DNA from: Frigidibacter sp. RF13
Lineage (GTDB): Bacteria; Pseudomonadota; Alphaproteobacteria; Rhodobacterales; Rhodobacteraceae
DNA: 64,000 bases
Assembly (NCBI RefSeq): GCF_026626305.1
Contig: NZ_JAPNUE010000004.1
Coordinates: 62,001-126,000 of the forward strand
Direction: 5' to 3'
Below the pieces are notes generated by a model. It had not been told where the DNA came from. It worked only from the letters and a program-made list of their open reading frames with translations, and did no database searches. Each line of letters begins with the position of its first letter. Position 1 is the first letter of the stretch. The translations under genes and the position numbers were made by a program. Below, piece by piece: positions 9,537 through 20,004 of the stretch.

Positions 9537-10254
9537 AGATCAGGAGAAGCCCGCCCAGCAGCACGGCGCCATCGAGGACGCGCAGATGCCAGTGGCCGGG
9601 CAGGCGATAGGAAAGGCGCTTCGCAAGGAAGGTCGCCGGGATCGCCGTCAGGCCGATCACCAAGGCGAGCCCCGCAAGCCTGAGATCAAGCGCGCCGCGC
9701 GCCGCGAACATCGCCGATTTGCCAAGCCCGAGCAGGAAGGAAATCGCCGCATCGGTGGCGATCACCTGCGGCCCGGTCAGCCCCGCCGCCATCAGCAGCG
9801 TCAATAGCAGCACACCCGACCCCGACGTGCCGCCATTCACCACGCCATATCCCGCCGATGCCGCTGTCAGACCGCGCCCCGAAAGAACCAGCCCCCGCCG
9901 CCGCGCGAGCGTCCGCAGCGGGACCATGAGGATCAGCATCACCCCGATCAGCATCGCGGCCCCACGCCCGGACAGAAGCGTGAACCCATAGGCACCCAGA
10001 AGCGTCGCAGGCAGCGCGACCGGCGCGATCCGGCGCAAAAGCTCAGGGTCAAGGTCCGGCCGATTGGCCGCCACCCGGCTCGCATTGGTGAAAAGCGCAG
10101 ACAGGCCGATCACCGGAACCACCGCCTCTGCCCAGATCAGCGGCACCAGAACTGGCGGCAGCAGAAGCCCCGTGCCATAGCCGGTTACCCCGCCGACAAG
10201 CGCCGCGAAAAAAGCTGCCCCGCCGATCATCAGAAGATCGGCGAGGGGCAGCAT
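9523..10254 (-). CDS. TauE/SafE (TSUP) family permease
   Basis: Inner-membrane protein of 243 residues with about eight hydrophobic helices. The first helix is followed by AALVGGVTGYGTGLLLPPVLVPL, and a second repeat shows NGGTSGSGVLLLTLLMAAGLTGPQVIAT, both characteristic of TSUP carriers that move sulfite, sulfoacetate or other organic anions. It begins only 5 bp after the end of eno, so it is probably transcribed from the eno promoter. Its own substrate is unknown. A second, distinct TSUP permease lies at 31313-32053. Confidence 0.88.
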   Translation of the reverse strand: MLPLADLLMIGGAAFFAALVGGVTGYGTGLLLPPVLVPLIWAEAVVPVIGLSALFTNASRVAANRPDLDPELLRRIAPVALPATLLGAYGFTLLSGRGAAMLIGVMLILMVPLRTLARRRGLVLSGRGLTAASAGYGVVNGGTSGSGVLLLTLLMAAGLTGPQVIATDAAISFLLGLGKSAMFAARGALDLRLAGLALVIGLTAIPATFLAKRLSYRLPGHWHLRVLDGAVLLGGLLLIFRAG

Positions 10255-10259
10255 CGACC

Positions 10260-11585
<1,326 letters not shown>

Positions 11586-11608
11586 TCATCTCCCTAAGGG
11601 AAAGGCCC

Positions 11609-12490
11609 TCACGCGCCCGCGGTAACCCGTTTTCGCGCCCGCTCGCGCAGATAGGTGTAGAAGGCGGCGGCAAGGATCAGCGCCGCCCCGGCAAGTGTCA
11701 GCCCGTCAGGCCGCTCGGCGAAGAAGAGGACGCCGATGGCGAGCGAGAAGATCAGCCGCGCATAGCGGAAGGGCATCAGCGCCGAAGCCTCAGCCGCCCG
11801 CATCGAGGCGACTATGGCCAGATACCCTGTCGTCGCACAGAAAAGCGTCAGCACCAGAAGCGCAATGCCCGCCCCGTCCGGCATCGCCGGGCGCTGGCCG
11901 GCCGCAATCAGGATCAGCCCGGCCGCCACCACGCCGAGGAAGCCGTGGAAGGAAACCACCTGCGACGACAGGCTCGCAGGCACCGCCCGCGTTACCAGAT
12001 CGCGGAGCGCGATGGAAAAGACCGTGATCAGCACGAGCCCCGCCTCGGGGCGGAACCCTTCGAGCCCCGGCCGGATGATCATCAGAACGCCGGCGAAGCC
12101 GACCGCGACTGCCGTCCAGCGCCGCCAGCCCACGGTTTCGCCCAGGAACAGCGCCGCGCCCGCCGTGACGGCCAAGGGCGTCGCCTGAAAGACTGCCGCG
12201 ACGGTCGACAGCGGGATCAGCGACAGGGCGGTGACGAAAGTGAGGGCCGAGACCGCCTCTGCCAGCGACCGCCAGAGGACCGCGCGGTTGCCAAGCGCCG
12301 CCCAGAGGCCCGCGCGGCCACGCGGCCCGGCGGCCAGCGCAAAGACCGCCATGCCGCCGAACCCGATGATCAACAGAAGCTGCCCGACCGGCATCGCGGC
12401 GGAAAGATGCTTCATCAACGCATCCTCGACGGCGAAGATCGCCATCGCATAAAGCACCAGCAGGATGCCGCGCAGATTGCCGTCCGTCAT
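11609..12490 (-). CDS. DMT family (EamA) transporter
   Basis: Inner-membrane carrier of 293 residues, predicted ten helices in two EamA repeats: residues after MTDGNLRGILLVLYAMAIFAVEDALMKHL form helix 1, and repeat two begins near VVSFHGFLGVVAAGLILI. Substrate unknown; relatives export amino acids or metabolites. Its start lies 8 bp downstream of the Fur-family gene stop, so the two should be one transcript. That raises the possibility that the carrier is metal-responsive, but there is no direct sign in its sequence. Ends with an Arg-rich cytoplasmic tail (YLRERARKRV). Confidence 0.87.
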   Translation of the reverse strand: MTDGNLRGILLVLYAMAIFAVEDALMKHLSAAMPVGQLLLIIGFGGMAVFALAAGPRGRAGLWAALGNRAVLWRSLAEAVSALTFVTALSLIPLSTVAAVFQATPLAVTAGAALFLGETVGWRRWTAVAVGFAGVLMIIRPGLEGFRPEAGLVLITVFSIALRDLVTRAVPASLSSQVVSFHGFLGVVAAGLILIAAGQRPAMPDGAGIALLVLTLFCATTGYLAIVASMRAAEASALMPFRYARLIFSLAIGVLFFAERPDGLTLAGAALILAAAFYTYLRERARKRVTAGA

Positions 12491-12498
12491 GTCCGCCT

Positions 12499-12930
12499 TC
12501 AGTCCTTCTTCAGGCGGGTGCCGAACAGCTCCAGCCGGTGGCCGGTCAGCCGGTAGCCGAGCCTTGCCGCGATTCGCTCTTGCAGCGCTTCGATTTCGGG
12601 CTCGACGAATTCGATGACCTTGCCGGTTTCGGTATCGATCAGATGGTCGTGGTGCTTGCGCTCGGCGTCCTCGTAGCGCGCCCGCCCGTCGCCGAACTCG
12701 ACCTTGTCGAGGATGCCTGCTTCGTCGAACAGTTTCACCGTCCGGTAGACGGTCGCAAGCGAGATGCGCGGATCGATCGCGGTCGCGCGGGCGTAAAGCA
12801 CATCGGCATCCGGATGGTCAGGCGATTCTTCCAGAACACGCGCGATCACCCGGCGCGGGCCGGTCATCCGCAGGCCCCGTGCCTCGCAGCGTTCGGTGAT
12901 CGTTTTTGCGGCGGTCTGGCCCATGCGCAT
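12499..12930 (-). CDS. Fur family metalloregulator (Fur/Mur type)
   Basis: DNA-binding repressor that senses Fe(II) or Mn(II), 143 residues. The winged helix (about 20-85) shows GLRMTGPRRVIARVLEES and ISLATVYRTVKLFDEAGIL. The dimer/metal part has KHHDHLIDTETGKVIEFVEPEI. The CxxC pairs that hold structural zinc in enterobacterial Fur are absent, which is normal for alphaproteobacterial Fur/Mur proteins (several of which sense manganese). Irr is less likely because no haem-regulatory CP motif is seen. ATG at 12930 or 12924 could start. Upstream lies tRNA-Asp on the other strand. Confidence 0.9.
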   Translation of the reverse strand: MRMGQTAAKTITERCEARGLRMTGPRRVIARVLEESPDHPDADVLYARATAIDPRISLATVYRTVKLFDEAGILDKVEFGDGRARYEDAERKHHDHLIDTETGKVIEFVEPEIEALQERIAARLGYRLTGHRLELFGTRLKKD

Positions 12931-13095
12931 CCTCTTCGCCTCCGCCTTAGTCGATTTGCACCGGCGATGAAAGCAGCCGCCCGAAGAGCTTCGCCAAATT
13001 TCCTCTCACCCGCCGCCAGAGCCCGCTTGACGCCGCCCGCCCATGGCCCTATGTCACCCCCCACGCTTCGGGCCCCGGCCCGGATCGCCCGATGC

Positions 13096-13172
13096 GCGGT
13101 GGTAGCTCAGTTGGTTAGAGTACCGGCCTGTCACGCCGGGGGTCGCGGGTTCGAGCCCCGTCCACCGCGCCA
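13096..13172 (+). tRNA. tRNA-Asp (GTC)
   Basis: Complete cloverleaf of 77 nt with encoded CCA. Acceptor GCGGTGG pairs with CCACCGC; anticodon arm CCGGC-CTGTCAC-GCCGG puts GTC at positions 34-36; T-arm GCGGG-TTCGAGC-CCCGT; discriminator G, which suits tRNA-Asp. Followed at once by a strong terminator. Confidence 0.96.
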
Positions 13173-13179
13173 CTTTTCT

Positions 13180-13210
13180 AAAGCCCCCGGCAACGGGGGC
13201 TTTTGGTTTT
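13180..13210 (+). terminator. Rho-independent terminator of tRNA-Asp
   Basis: AAAGCCCCCG (13180-13189) pairs with CGGGGGCTTT (13194-13203) around a GCAA tetraloop, followed by TGGTTTTT. This is the cleanest intrinsic terminator in this part of the window, 7 nt after the tRNA 3' end. Confidence 0.92.
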
Positions 13211-13355
13211 TCGGGGCGCGTTCATCGACCGAGGATCGCGCCTTGCCTTCCGGCCGCACCTGTTTCGGCCGACCATTGATGACCGGTGTCAGCCGCCCCA
13301 TAGTGCGCGCGTAGGGCCGCGCACGCCCACCGCTGGGCCAAATCGGGGTGACTGG

Positions 13356-14036
13356 ATGACCTTTTCGCTGGTGATCTTCGATTGCGACGGTGTGCTGATC
13401 GACAGCGAGATCATCAGCGCGCGCATGCTGATCGCCGAGCTGGCGAAGCTCGGGCTGGTGATCGACATGGATTATGTCACGCGCCATTTCCTCGGCCGCA
13501 GCTATCCGACGGTGATCCGTCAGATCCGGGCGGAATTCGGGGTGGACCTGCCCGAGACTTTCGAGGCGAGCTACCGTGAGAACCTGCTCGATGCCTTCCG
13601 GGGCGGGCTAAGGATCGTGCCGCATGTCCGCGGGGTGCTGGAACGGATCGGCGTTCCCTTCTGTGTCGCCACCTCGTCCAGCCCGCGCCGGGCCGACATG
13701 TCGCTTGACCTTGTCGGGCTTCGCGGTCTGGTGGGCGAGCGGCTCTTCACCTCCTCGCAGGTCGCGCGCGGCAAGCCTGAACCCGATCTTTTCCTGCATG
13801 CCGCCGCCGCGATGGGGGCCGATCCCGCCCGTACCCTGGTGATCGAGGACAGCCTGACCGGCATCCGCGCCGGGCTCGCGGCCGGCATGACGGTCTGGCG
13901 GTTCGTCGGCGCCAGCCACCTCGGCCCCGACACGCCGGACGAGCCGGACGGCGCCCGCCCGCACCGCAGACTTGTGTCATTCGCGAACTTCTTTCAGATT
14001 GCACCGGATCTGGCGAAAGGCGAACCGGCGGCATGA
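13356..14036 (+). CDS. HAD family hydrolase (beta-phosphoglucomutase/phosphatase-like)
   Basis: Haloacid dehalogenase-fold phosphatase or phosphomutase, 226 residues. Motif I is FDCDGVLIDSE (8-18) with both catalytic aspartates; motif II TSSS follows a helical cap; motif III is GKPEPDLFL; motif IV is VIEDSLTGIRAG. Residue order fits the PGM-like subgroup that acts on small sugar phosphates. ATG at 13356 is chosen from the conserved MTFSLVIFDCDG start, although the frame is open upstream. Its stop overlaps the start of the SorC-type regulator (ATGA), tying it to the polyol locus. A sugar-phosphate substrate is inferred from context only. Confidence 0.9.
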   Translation: MTFSLVIFDCDGVLIDSEIISARMLIAELAKLGLVIDMDYVTRHFLGRSYPTVIRQIRAEFGVDLPETFEASYRENLLDAFRGGLRIVPHVRGVLERIGVPFCVATSSSPRRADMSLDLVGLRGLVGERLFTSSQVARGKPEPDLFLHAAAAMGADPARTLVIEDSLTGIRAGLAAGMTVWRFVGASHLGPDTPDEPDGARPHRRLVSFANFFQIAPDLAKGEPAA

Positions 14037-14980
14037 CAGGCGAACCGACATTGCTTGACGAGGCGGCCCGCGCGGGCTGGCTGTCTCATGTCGCGGGCAT
14101 GACGCAGGATCAGATCGCGGCGGAACTCGGCGTGTCGCGCCAGCGCGCGCAGCGGCTTGTCAGCAAGGCGATGGCCGAGGGGCTGGTGAAAGTACGGCTC
14201 GATCACAAGATCGGCCGCTGTCTCGAACTAGAGGCGGGCCTTATCCGCACCTACGGCCTGCAGCAGGCCCGCGTCGCGCCCGATCTCGGGCAAGGCGCCG
14301 ATCCGGCGCGGGCAACGGCAGGGGCGGCGGCCTCGCTTCTGGAAAGCTATCTGGCACGCCCCGAAAGCCTGACCATCGCCTTCGGCACCGGCCGGGCGCT
14401 CAGCGCCATGGTCGCCGAGATCGCCACCCAGCCGAACGAGCGCCACAAGATCGTCTCGCTCATCGGCAATATCGCCCCCGATGGTTCGGCCTCTTTCTAC
14501 GACGTGATCATGCGTCTGGCCGACAAACTGCACGCGCCGCATTATCCGATGCCCGTGCCGCTGATTTCCGAAACGCCTCAGGAACGCGCCATGTTCCACG
14601 CGCTCCGGCCTGTCCAGACCGTCGCGACACTCGCGCAAGAGGCCGATGTGGTCTTCGTCGGCGTCGGCCAGATGGGCGAGGATGCGCCGCTCTACAAGGA
14701 CGGGTTCGTGACCCGTGCCCAGCTTCAGGACATGCAGGCCAAGGGCGCGGCGGGCGAGATCGTCGGCGGCGTCTTTGATCGCGACGGGCGCTATATCGAG
14801 ACGCCCATTTCGGCGCTTGTGGGCGGGGTCCGGGTCGAGCCGGGCCGCGCCGGGCCGGTCATCGCCGTGGCGGCCGGGCCGACAAAAGTCTCGGCGATCC
14901 GCGCCGCGCTCACGGGCCGAATCGTCAACTGTCTCGTGACCGACGAGCCGACCGCGAGCGCGCTTCTCTCCCAGGTCTGA
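14033..14980 (+). CDS. SorC/DeoR-type sugar-binding transcriptional regulator of the polyol operon
   Basis: Regulator of 315 residues. The N-terminal helix-turn-helix (about 22-50) reads MTQDQIAAELGVSRQRAQRLV; the remainder is the SorC sugar-phosphate-binding domain with FGTGRALSAM, IGNIAPDGSASFYDV, and the VFVGVGQMGEDAPL block. Position directly upstream of smoE, in the same direction, makes it the obvious regulator of sorbitol/mannitol use; a related activator is called SmoC in Rhodobacter, but I do not assign that name. The effector is unknown, and the coupled HAD phosphatase could control a phosphorylated signal. An 18-bp near-palindrome at 15036-15053 is its likely operator. Confidence 0.88.
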   Translation: MTGEPTLLDEAARAGWLSHVAGMTQDQIAAELGVSRQRAQRLVSKAMAEGLVKVRLDHKIGRCLELEAGLIRTYGLQQARVAPDLGQGADPARATAGAAASLLESYLARPESLTIAFGTGRALSAMVAEIATQPNERHKIVSLIGNIAPDGSASFYDVIMRLADKLHAPHYPMPVPLISETPQERAMFHALRPVQTVATLAQEADVVFVGVGQMGEDAPLYKDGFVTRAQLQDMQAKGAAGEIVGGVFDRDGRYIETPISALVGGVRVEPGRAGPVIAVAAGPTKVSAIRAALTGRIVNCLVTDEPTASALLSQV

Positions 14981-15016
14981 CACCGGGCACCCCTGAGTTT
15001 GCTCGCATTTTCCCGA

Positions 15017-15053
15017 TTGACCTGACGTCCGCTAACATGAATAATTACTCATG
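15017..15053 (+). promoter_or_regulatory. Promoter and overlapping operator of the polyol operon
   Basis: A -35 box TTGACC (15017-15022), 17 bp, then AATAAT (15040-15045) as -10 box. The palindrome CATGAATAATTACTCATG (15036-15053) has one mismatched pair and covers the -10 box, so the bound protein would control RNA polymerase directly. AGGGAGG (15077-15083) is the ribosome-binding site of smoE. Confidence 0.6.
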
Positions 15054-15087
15054 TAATGGGCAAATGCTCATTCTTAGGGAGGATATC

Positions 15088-16401
15088 ATGACTGTCTCAA
15101 TCCGGGCGCTTCTCGGCGCCTGTGCCGTTGGCGCCATTTGCACGGCAGCCGCGGCGGAAACCACCATCACCGTTGCCACCGTGAACAATGGCGACATGGT
15201 GCGCATGCAGGGGTTGATGGACGATTTCTATGCCAAGCACCCCGACATCAAGGTCGAGTGGGTGACGCTGGAAGAAAACGTCCTGCGCCAGAACGTCACG
15301 ACCGACATCGCCACCGGCGGCGGTCAGTATGACGTGATCACCATCGGCACCTACGAAGTTCCGATCTGGGGCAAGCAGGGCTGGCTGGAAAGCCTGAACG
15401 ACATGCCCGCCGACTTTGATGTCGACGATCTCCTGCCGCCGATCCGTGGCGGCCTGACGGTGGACGGCAACCTCTATGCCTCGCCCTTCTATGGGGAATC
15501 GTCCTTCGTGAACTACCGCAAGGACCTGGCCGAGAAGGCCGGCATCACTATCCCGGACGCGCCCACCTGGGACGACATCAAGGCCGCCGCGGCCGCGATG
15601 ACCGATCAGGCCAACGGCATCTACGGCATCTGCCTGCGCGGCAAGGCCGGCTGGGGTGAAAACATGGCGTTCCTGACCACCATGGCCAACAGCTATGGCG
15701 CGCGCTGGTTCGACGAAAACTGGGTGCCCCAGTTCGACCAGCCGGAATGGAAAGCCGTGATGACCGACTATGTCGAGATGCTGACCAAGTACGGCCCGCC
15801 CGGCGCGTCGAACAACGGCTATAACGAAAACCTGACGCTGTCCCTGCAGGGCAAATGCGCGATGCGCATGGACGCCACCGTCTCGGCGGGCGCGCTGACC
15901 GATCCCAAACAGTCAGAGTTTGCCGACAAGGTCGGCTTCGCTCTGGCACCTGACGCGGGCCTCGGCAAACGGGCGAACTGGCTCTGGGCCTGGTCACTGG
16001 CGATCCCGGCCTCGTCGGATGCCAAGGACGCGGCCAAGACCTTCATCAACTGGGCGACCAACAAGGACTACATCGCGCTTGTCGCCTCCAAGGAAGGCTG
16101 GGGCGCAGCTCCTCCCGGCACCCGGACCTCGCTTTATTCGAACCCGGACTATGCGGCCCTGCCGTTCGCGAAGATGACCATCGACTCGATCAACGCGGCT
16201 GACCCGACCAACCCGACGGTGAAGCCGGTTCCCTACACCGGCGTGCAGTTCGTCGCGATCCCCGAGTTCGCCGGTCTTGCAACCAGCGTGGGTGAGATCT
16301 TCTCGGCGGCTCTGGCCGGGCAGAAATCGGTCGATGATGCCCTGGCCGAGGCTCAGGCCCTGGCCTTGGATGAAATGACCGCATCTGGCTACATCAAGTA
16401 A
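15088..16401 (+). CDS. smoE: Sorbitol/mannitol ABC transporter substrate-binding protein
   Basis: Periplasmic binding protein (family 1 extracellular solute-binding fold), 437 residues. Signal peptide about 1-24 (MTVSIRALLGACAVGAICTA, then AAA before ET). The mature protein begins TTITVATVNNGDMVRMQGLM; LYASPFYGESSFVNYRKDL and NGYNENLTLSLQGKCAMRMDA are typical of polyol binders. It delivers substrate to SmoF/SmoG. ATG at 15088 follows AGGGAGG. First gene of smoEFGK-smoS-mtlK. A 12-bp GC stem just after its stop is likely to raise its transcript level relative to the downstream genes. Confidence 0.93.
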   Translation: MTVSIRALLGACAVGAICTAAAAETTITVATVNNGDMVRMQGLMDDFYAKHPDIKVEWVTLEENVLRQNVTTDIATGGGQYDVITIGTYEVPIWGKQGWLESLNDMPADFDVDDLLPPIRGGLTVDGNLYASPFYGESSFVNYRKDLAEKAGITIPDAPTWDDIKAAAAAMTDQANGIYGICLRGKAGWGENMAFLTTMANSYGARWFDENWVPQFDQPEWKAVMTDYVEMLTKYGPPGASNNGYNENLTLSLQGKCAMRMDATVSAGALTDPKQSEFADKVGFALAPDAGLGKRANWLWAWSLAIPASSDAKDAAKTFINWATNKDYIALVASKEGWGAAPPGTRTSLYSNPDYAALPFAKMTIDSINAADPTNPTVKPVPYTGVQFVAIPEFAGLATSVGEIFSAALAGQKSVDDALAEAQALALDEMTASGYIK

Positions 16402-16406
16402 GATCA

Positions 16407-16434
16407 GGCCCCGGCCCGTCCTCGGGCCGGGGCC
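16407..16434 (+). promoter_or_regulatory. Intercistronic stem-loop between smoE and smoF
   Basis: GGCCCCGGCCCG (16407-16418) pairs perfectly with CGGGCCGGGGCC (16423-16434) around TCCT. No T-run follows. In binding-protein-dependent transport operons such structures usually protect the upstream binding-protein mRNA from 3' decay or partly terminate transcription. Confidence 0.7.
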
Positions 16435-16526
16435 CTCGCTCCTCGCAAAATCAGCGTTTGCGGCAGAGCTTGCCCGGTAGGTACCCTGCGGCCGGATCAG
16501 CGCAATTCTTGAATCGGAGACATCCC

Positions 16527-17399
16527 GTGGCAACGCAATCCTCACGTTTTGCGGCACGTCTTATGGTCGCACCCTCCGTGACCGTCCTGTTCATCTGGAT
16601 GATCATCCCGCTCGCGATGGCCATCTACTATTCGTTCCGGCTCTATCGGTTGATCTCGCCGGACCGGACCGGCTGGGTCGGGTTCCGCAACTACAGCTGG
16701 TTCGTCAATTCTCCCGAATTCTGGCTGGCGATCTCGAACACGCTCCTGCTGGTCGGCGGCGTTCTGATCATCACCATCGTTCTCGGCACGCTCATCGCGC
16801 TTCTCATTGACCAGCCGGTCTGGGGTCAGGGCCCGCTGCGCATTCTGGTCATCTCGCCCTTCTTCGTGATGCCGCCCGTCGCGGCCTCGATCTGGGAAAA
16901 CCTGTTCATGCACCCCCAGAACGGGATGCTCGCCTCGCTGGCGCTGGGGCTTGGCATGAAGCCCATCCTCTTCATGGAAAACTATCCGATGGCCTCGGTC
17001 ATCTTTATCGTGTCCTGGGAATGGCTGCCCTTTGCGACGCTCATTCTTCTCACCGCGCTGCAGTCCCTCTCCTCCGAACAACTTGAGGCGGCCGAGATGG
17101 ACGGCGCCAGCGCCTTCAGCCGGTTCCGCTATATCATTCTGCCACATATGACACGGGCGATCACCGTCGTGATCCTGATCCAGACGATCTTCCTGCTGGG
17201 AATCTTCGGCGAGATCTTCACGACCACTCAAGGTGGCCCAGGATCTGCCTCGACCACGCTGCCCTACATGATCTTCAAGCAGGCGATCGCCGCCAAGGAC
17301 ATCGGGCGCGCGGCAGCCGGCGGCATCATCGCGGTGATCCTTGCCAATATCGTGGCCTACTTCCTGATGCGCGGCATCGGCCGCAACCTCGACGCGTGA
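16527..17399 (+). CDS. smoF: Sorbitol/mannitol ABC transporter permease
   Basis: Inner-membrane subunit of the polyol importer, 290 residues, six predicted helices (first near ARLMVAPSVTVLFIWMIIPL). The ATPase-docking EAA loop is present as EAAEMDGASAFSRFRYIILP. I place the start at GTG 16527 (VATQSSRFAARL) because CGGAGA lies about 7 nt upstream; the frame is open 23 codons further but without a ribosome-binding site and partly within the leader. Followed 12 bp later by smoG. MalF/UgpA-type family. Confidence 0.92.
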   Translation: MATQSSRFAARLMVAPSVTVLFIWMIIPLAMAIYYSFRLYRLISPDRTGWVGFRNYSWFVNSPEFWLAISNTLLLVGGVLIITIVLGTLIALLIDQPVWGQGPLRILVISPFFVMPPVAASIWENLFMHPQNGMLASLALGLGMKPILFMENYPMASVIFIVSWEWLPFATLILLTALQSLSSEQLEAAEMDGASAFSRFRYIILPHMTRAITVVILIQTIFLLGIFGEIFTTTQGGPGSASTTLPYMIFKQAIAAKDIGRAAAGGIIAVILANIVAYFLMRGIGRNLDA

Positions 17400-17411
17400 A
17401 GGAGAAAACCG

Positions 17412-18242
17412 ATGGCACGTGCCGTTTCCCCCCGCCGCAAATTCCTGACCACCCTCGCTGCCTGGTCCGTTGCGCTGATCATCTTCTTCCCGGTCCTCTG
17501 GATGATCCTCACGTCGTTCAAGACCGAAGTCTCCGCCGTCGCAAGCCCGCCGCAGCTCTTCACCGCCGACTGGACGCTGGAGAATTATGCCGAGGTCTGG
17601 GCGCGGTCCGACTACCCGCGGTTCTTCTGGAATTCGGTCGTGATTTCGGTCGGCTCCACCCTTCTGGGGCTCGTCATCGCGATCCCTTCGGCCTGGGCCA
17701 TGGCCTTCGTGCCCGGCAAGCGCACCAAGGACCTTCTGATGTGGATGCTGTCCACCAAGATGATGCCGGCCGTTGCCGTCATGATCCCGCTCTATCTGAT
17801 CTTCCTCTGGACGGGTCTGATCGACACCAAGATCGGTCTGGTCATCGCGCTGATGCTGATGAACCTGCCGATCATCATCTGGATGCTCTACACATACTTC
17901 AAGGAAATCCCCGGCGAGATCCTCGAAGCCGCGCGCATGGATGGCGCCAGCCTCTGGAACGAGATCCTCTATGTCCTGACGCCGATGGCGATCCCCGGCA
18001 TCGCCTCGACCATGCTTCTCAACATTATCCTCGCCTGGAACGAGGCTTTCTGGACCATCGTCCTGACGACGACCAAGGCCGCACCCCTCTCGGCCTTCAT
18101 CGCCTCTTTCTCGGCGCCTCAGGGCCTTTTCTACGCAAAACTCTCGGCGGCCTCGGCCATGGCCATCATGCCGATCCTGATCCTTGGCTGGTTCAGCCAG
18201 AAGCAACTCGTCCGCGGCCTGACCTTCGGCGCGGTGAAGTGA
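17412..18242 (+). CDS. smoG: Sorbitol/mannitol ABC transporter permease
   Basis: Second inner-membrane subunit, 276 residues, MalG-type. N-terminal helix follows [20 protein letters not shown]; the periplasmic-loop block [20 protein letters not shown] and the EAA loop [20 protein letters not shown] are diagnostic. Six helices predicted. Start follows GAAGGAGAAA. It pairs with SmoF to form the channel and with a SmoK dimer for ATP-driven uptake. The gap to smoK is 7 bp. Confidence 0.93.
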   Translation: MARAVSPRRKFLTTLAAWSVALIIFFPVLWMILTSFKTEVSAVASPPQLFTADWTLENYAEVWARSDYPRFFWNSVVISVGSTLLGLVIAIPSAWAMAFVPGKRTKDLLMWMLSTKMMPAVAVMIPLYLIFLWTGLIDTKIGLVIALMLMNLPIIIWMLYTYFKEIPGEILEAARMDGASLWNEILYVLTPMAIPGIASTMLLNIILAWNEAFWTIVLTTTKAAPLSAFIASFSAPQGLFYAKLSAASAMAIMPILILGWFSQKQLVRGLTFGAVK

Positions 18243-18249
18243 GGAAGAC

Positions 18250-19235
<986 letters not shown>

Positions 19236-19239
<4 letters not shown>

Positions 19240-20003
19240 GACTTCAAGGAAAGACTGCGCTGATCACCGGCGCCGCACGCGGCATCGGCCGCGCCTTTGC
19301 TGCCGCCTATGCGGCGGAAGGCGCGCAGGTCTGGATTGCCGACATCAACCTGCCCGCGGCACGAGCCGCGGCAGCCGAGATCGGCGGGCAGGCTCACGCG
19401 GTGGAACTCGACGTGAGCCAACAGGAAAGCATCGACAAGGCGATGGCCGAAGTCTCGGCCACGGGCGGCCTCGACATTCTGGTGAACAACGCCGCGCTCT
19501 TCGACATGGCGCCCATCGTCGAGATCAGCCGGGCCAGTTATGACCGGCTGTTCTCTATCAATGTCGCGGGCACGCTCTTCATGATGCAGGCAGTGGCGAA
19601 GGCGATGATCGCCCAAGGACGCGGTGGCAAGATCATCAATATGGCCAGCCAGGCCGGGCGCCGTGGCGAGGCGCTTGTGGGCGTCTATTGCGCAACGAAA
19701 GCCGCCGTCATTTCGCTGACCCAGTCGGCAGGCCTCGACCTCATCAAGCACGGGATCAACGTGAACGCCATCGCACCCGGCGTCGTGGATGGCGAACACT
19801 GGGACCATGTCGACAGCCTCTTTGCCCGCTACGAGGGCCGCGCGCCCGGCGAGAAGAAACGGCTGGTGGGCGAGGCGGTGCCCTTCGGCCGCATGGGAAC
19901 GGCGGCCGACCTGACCGGCATGGCCATCTTCCTCGCCTCGCCCGAGGCCGATTATGTCGTCGCGCAATGCTATGGCGTCGACGGCGGGAACTGGATGGCC
20001 TGA
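19236..20003 (+). CDS. smoS: Sorbitol dehydrogenase (SDR family)
   Basis: NAD-dependent short-chain dehydrogenase that oxidises D-glucitol (sorbitol) to fructose, and in Rhodobacter also galactitol and L-iditol. 255 residues: cofactor motif TGAARGIG (11-18), NNAA, catalytic Ser near 138, Y151-x-x-x-K155 in YCATKAA. Unlike long-chain MtlK it is a classical zinc-free SDR. Start overlaps smoK; one base separates its stop from the mtlK ATG. Function assigned from family and from the conserved smo gene order. Confidence 0.93.
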
Positions 20004-20004
20004 G

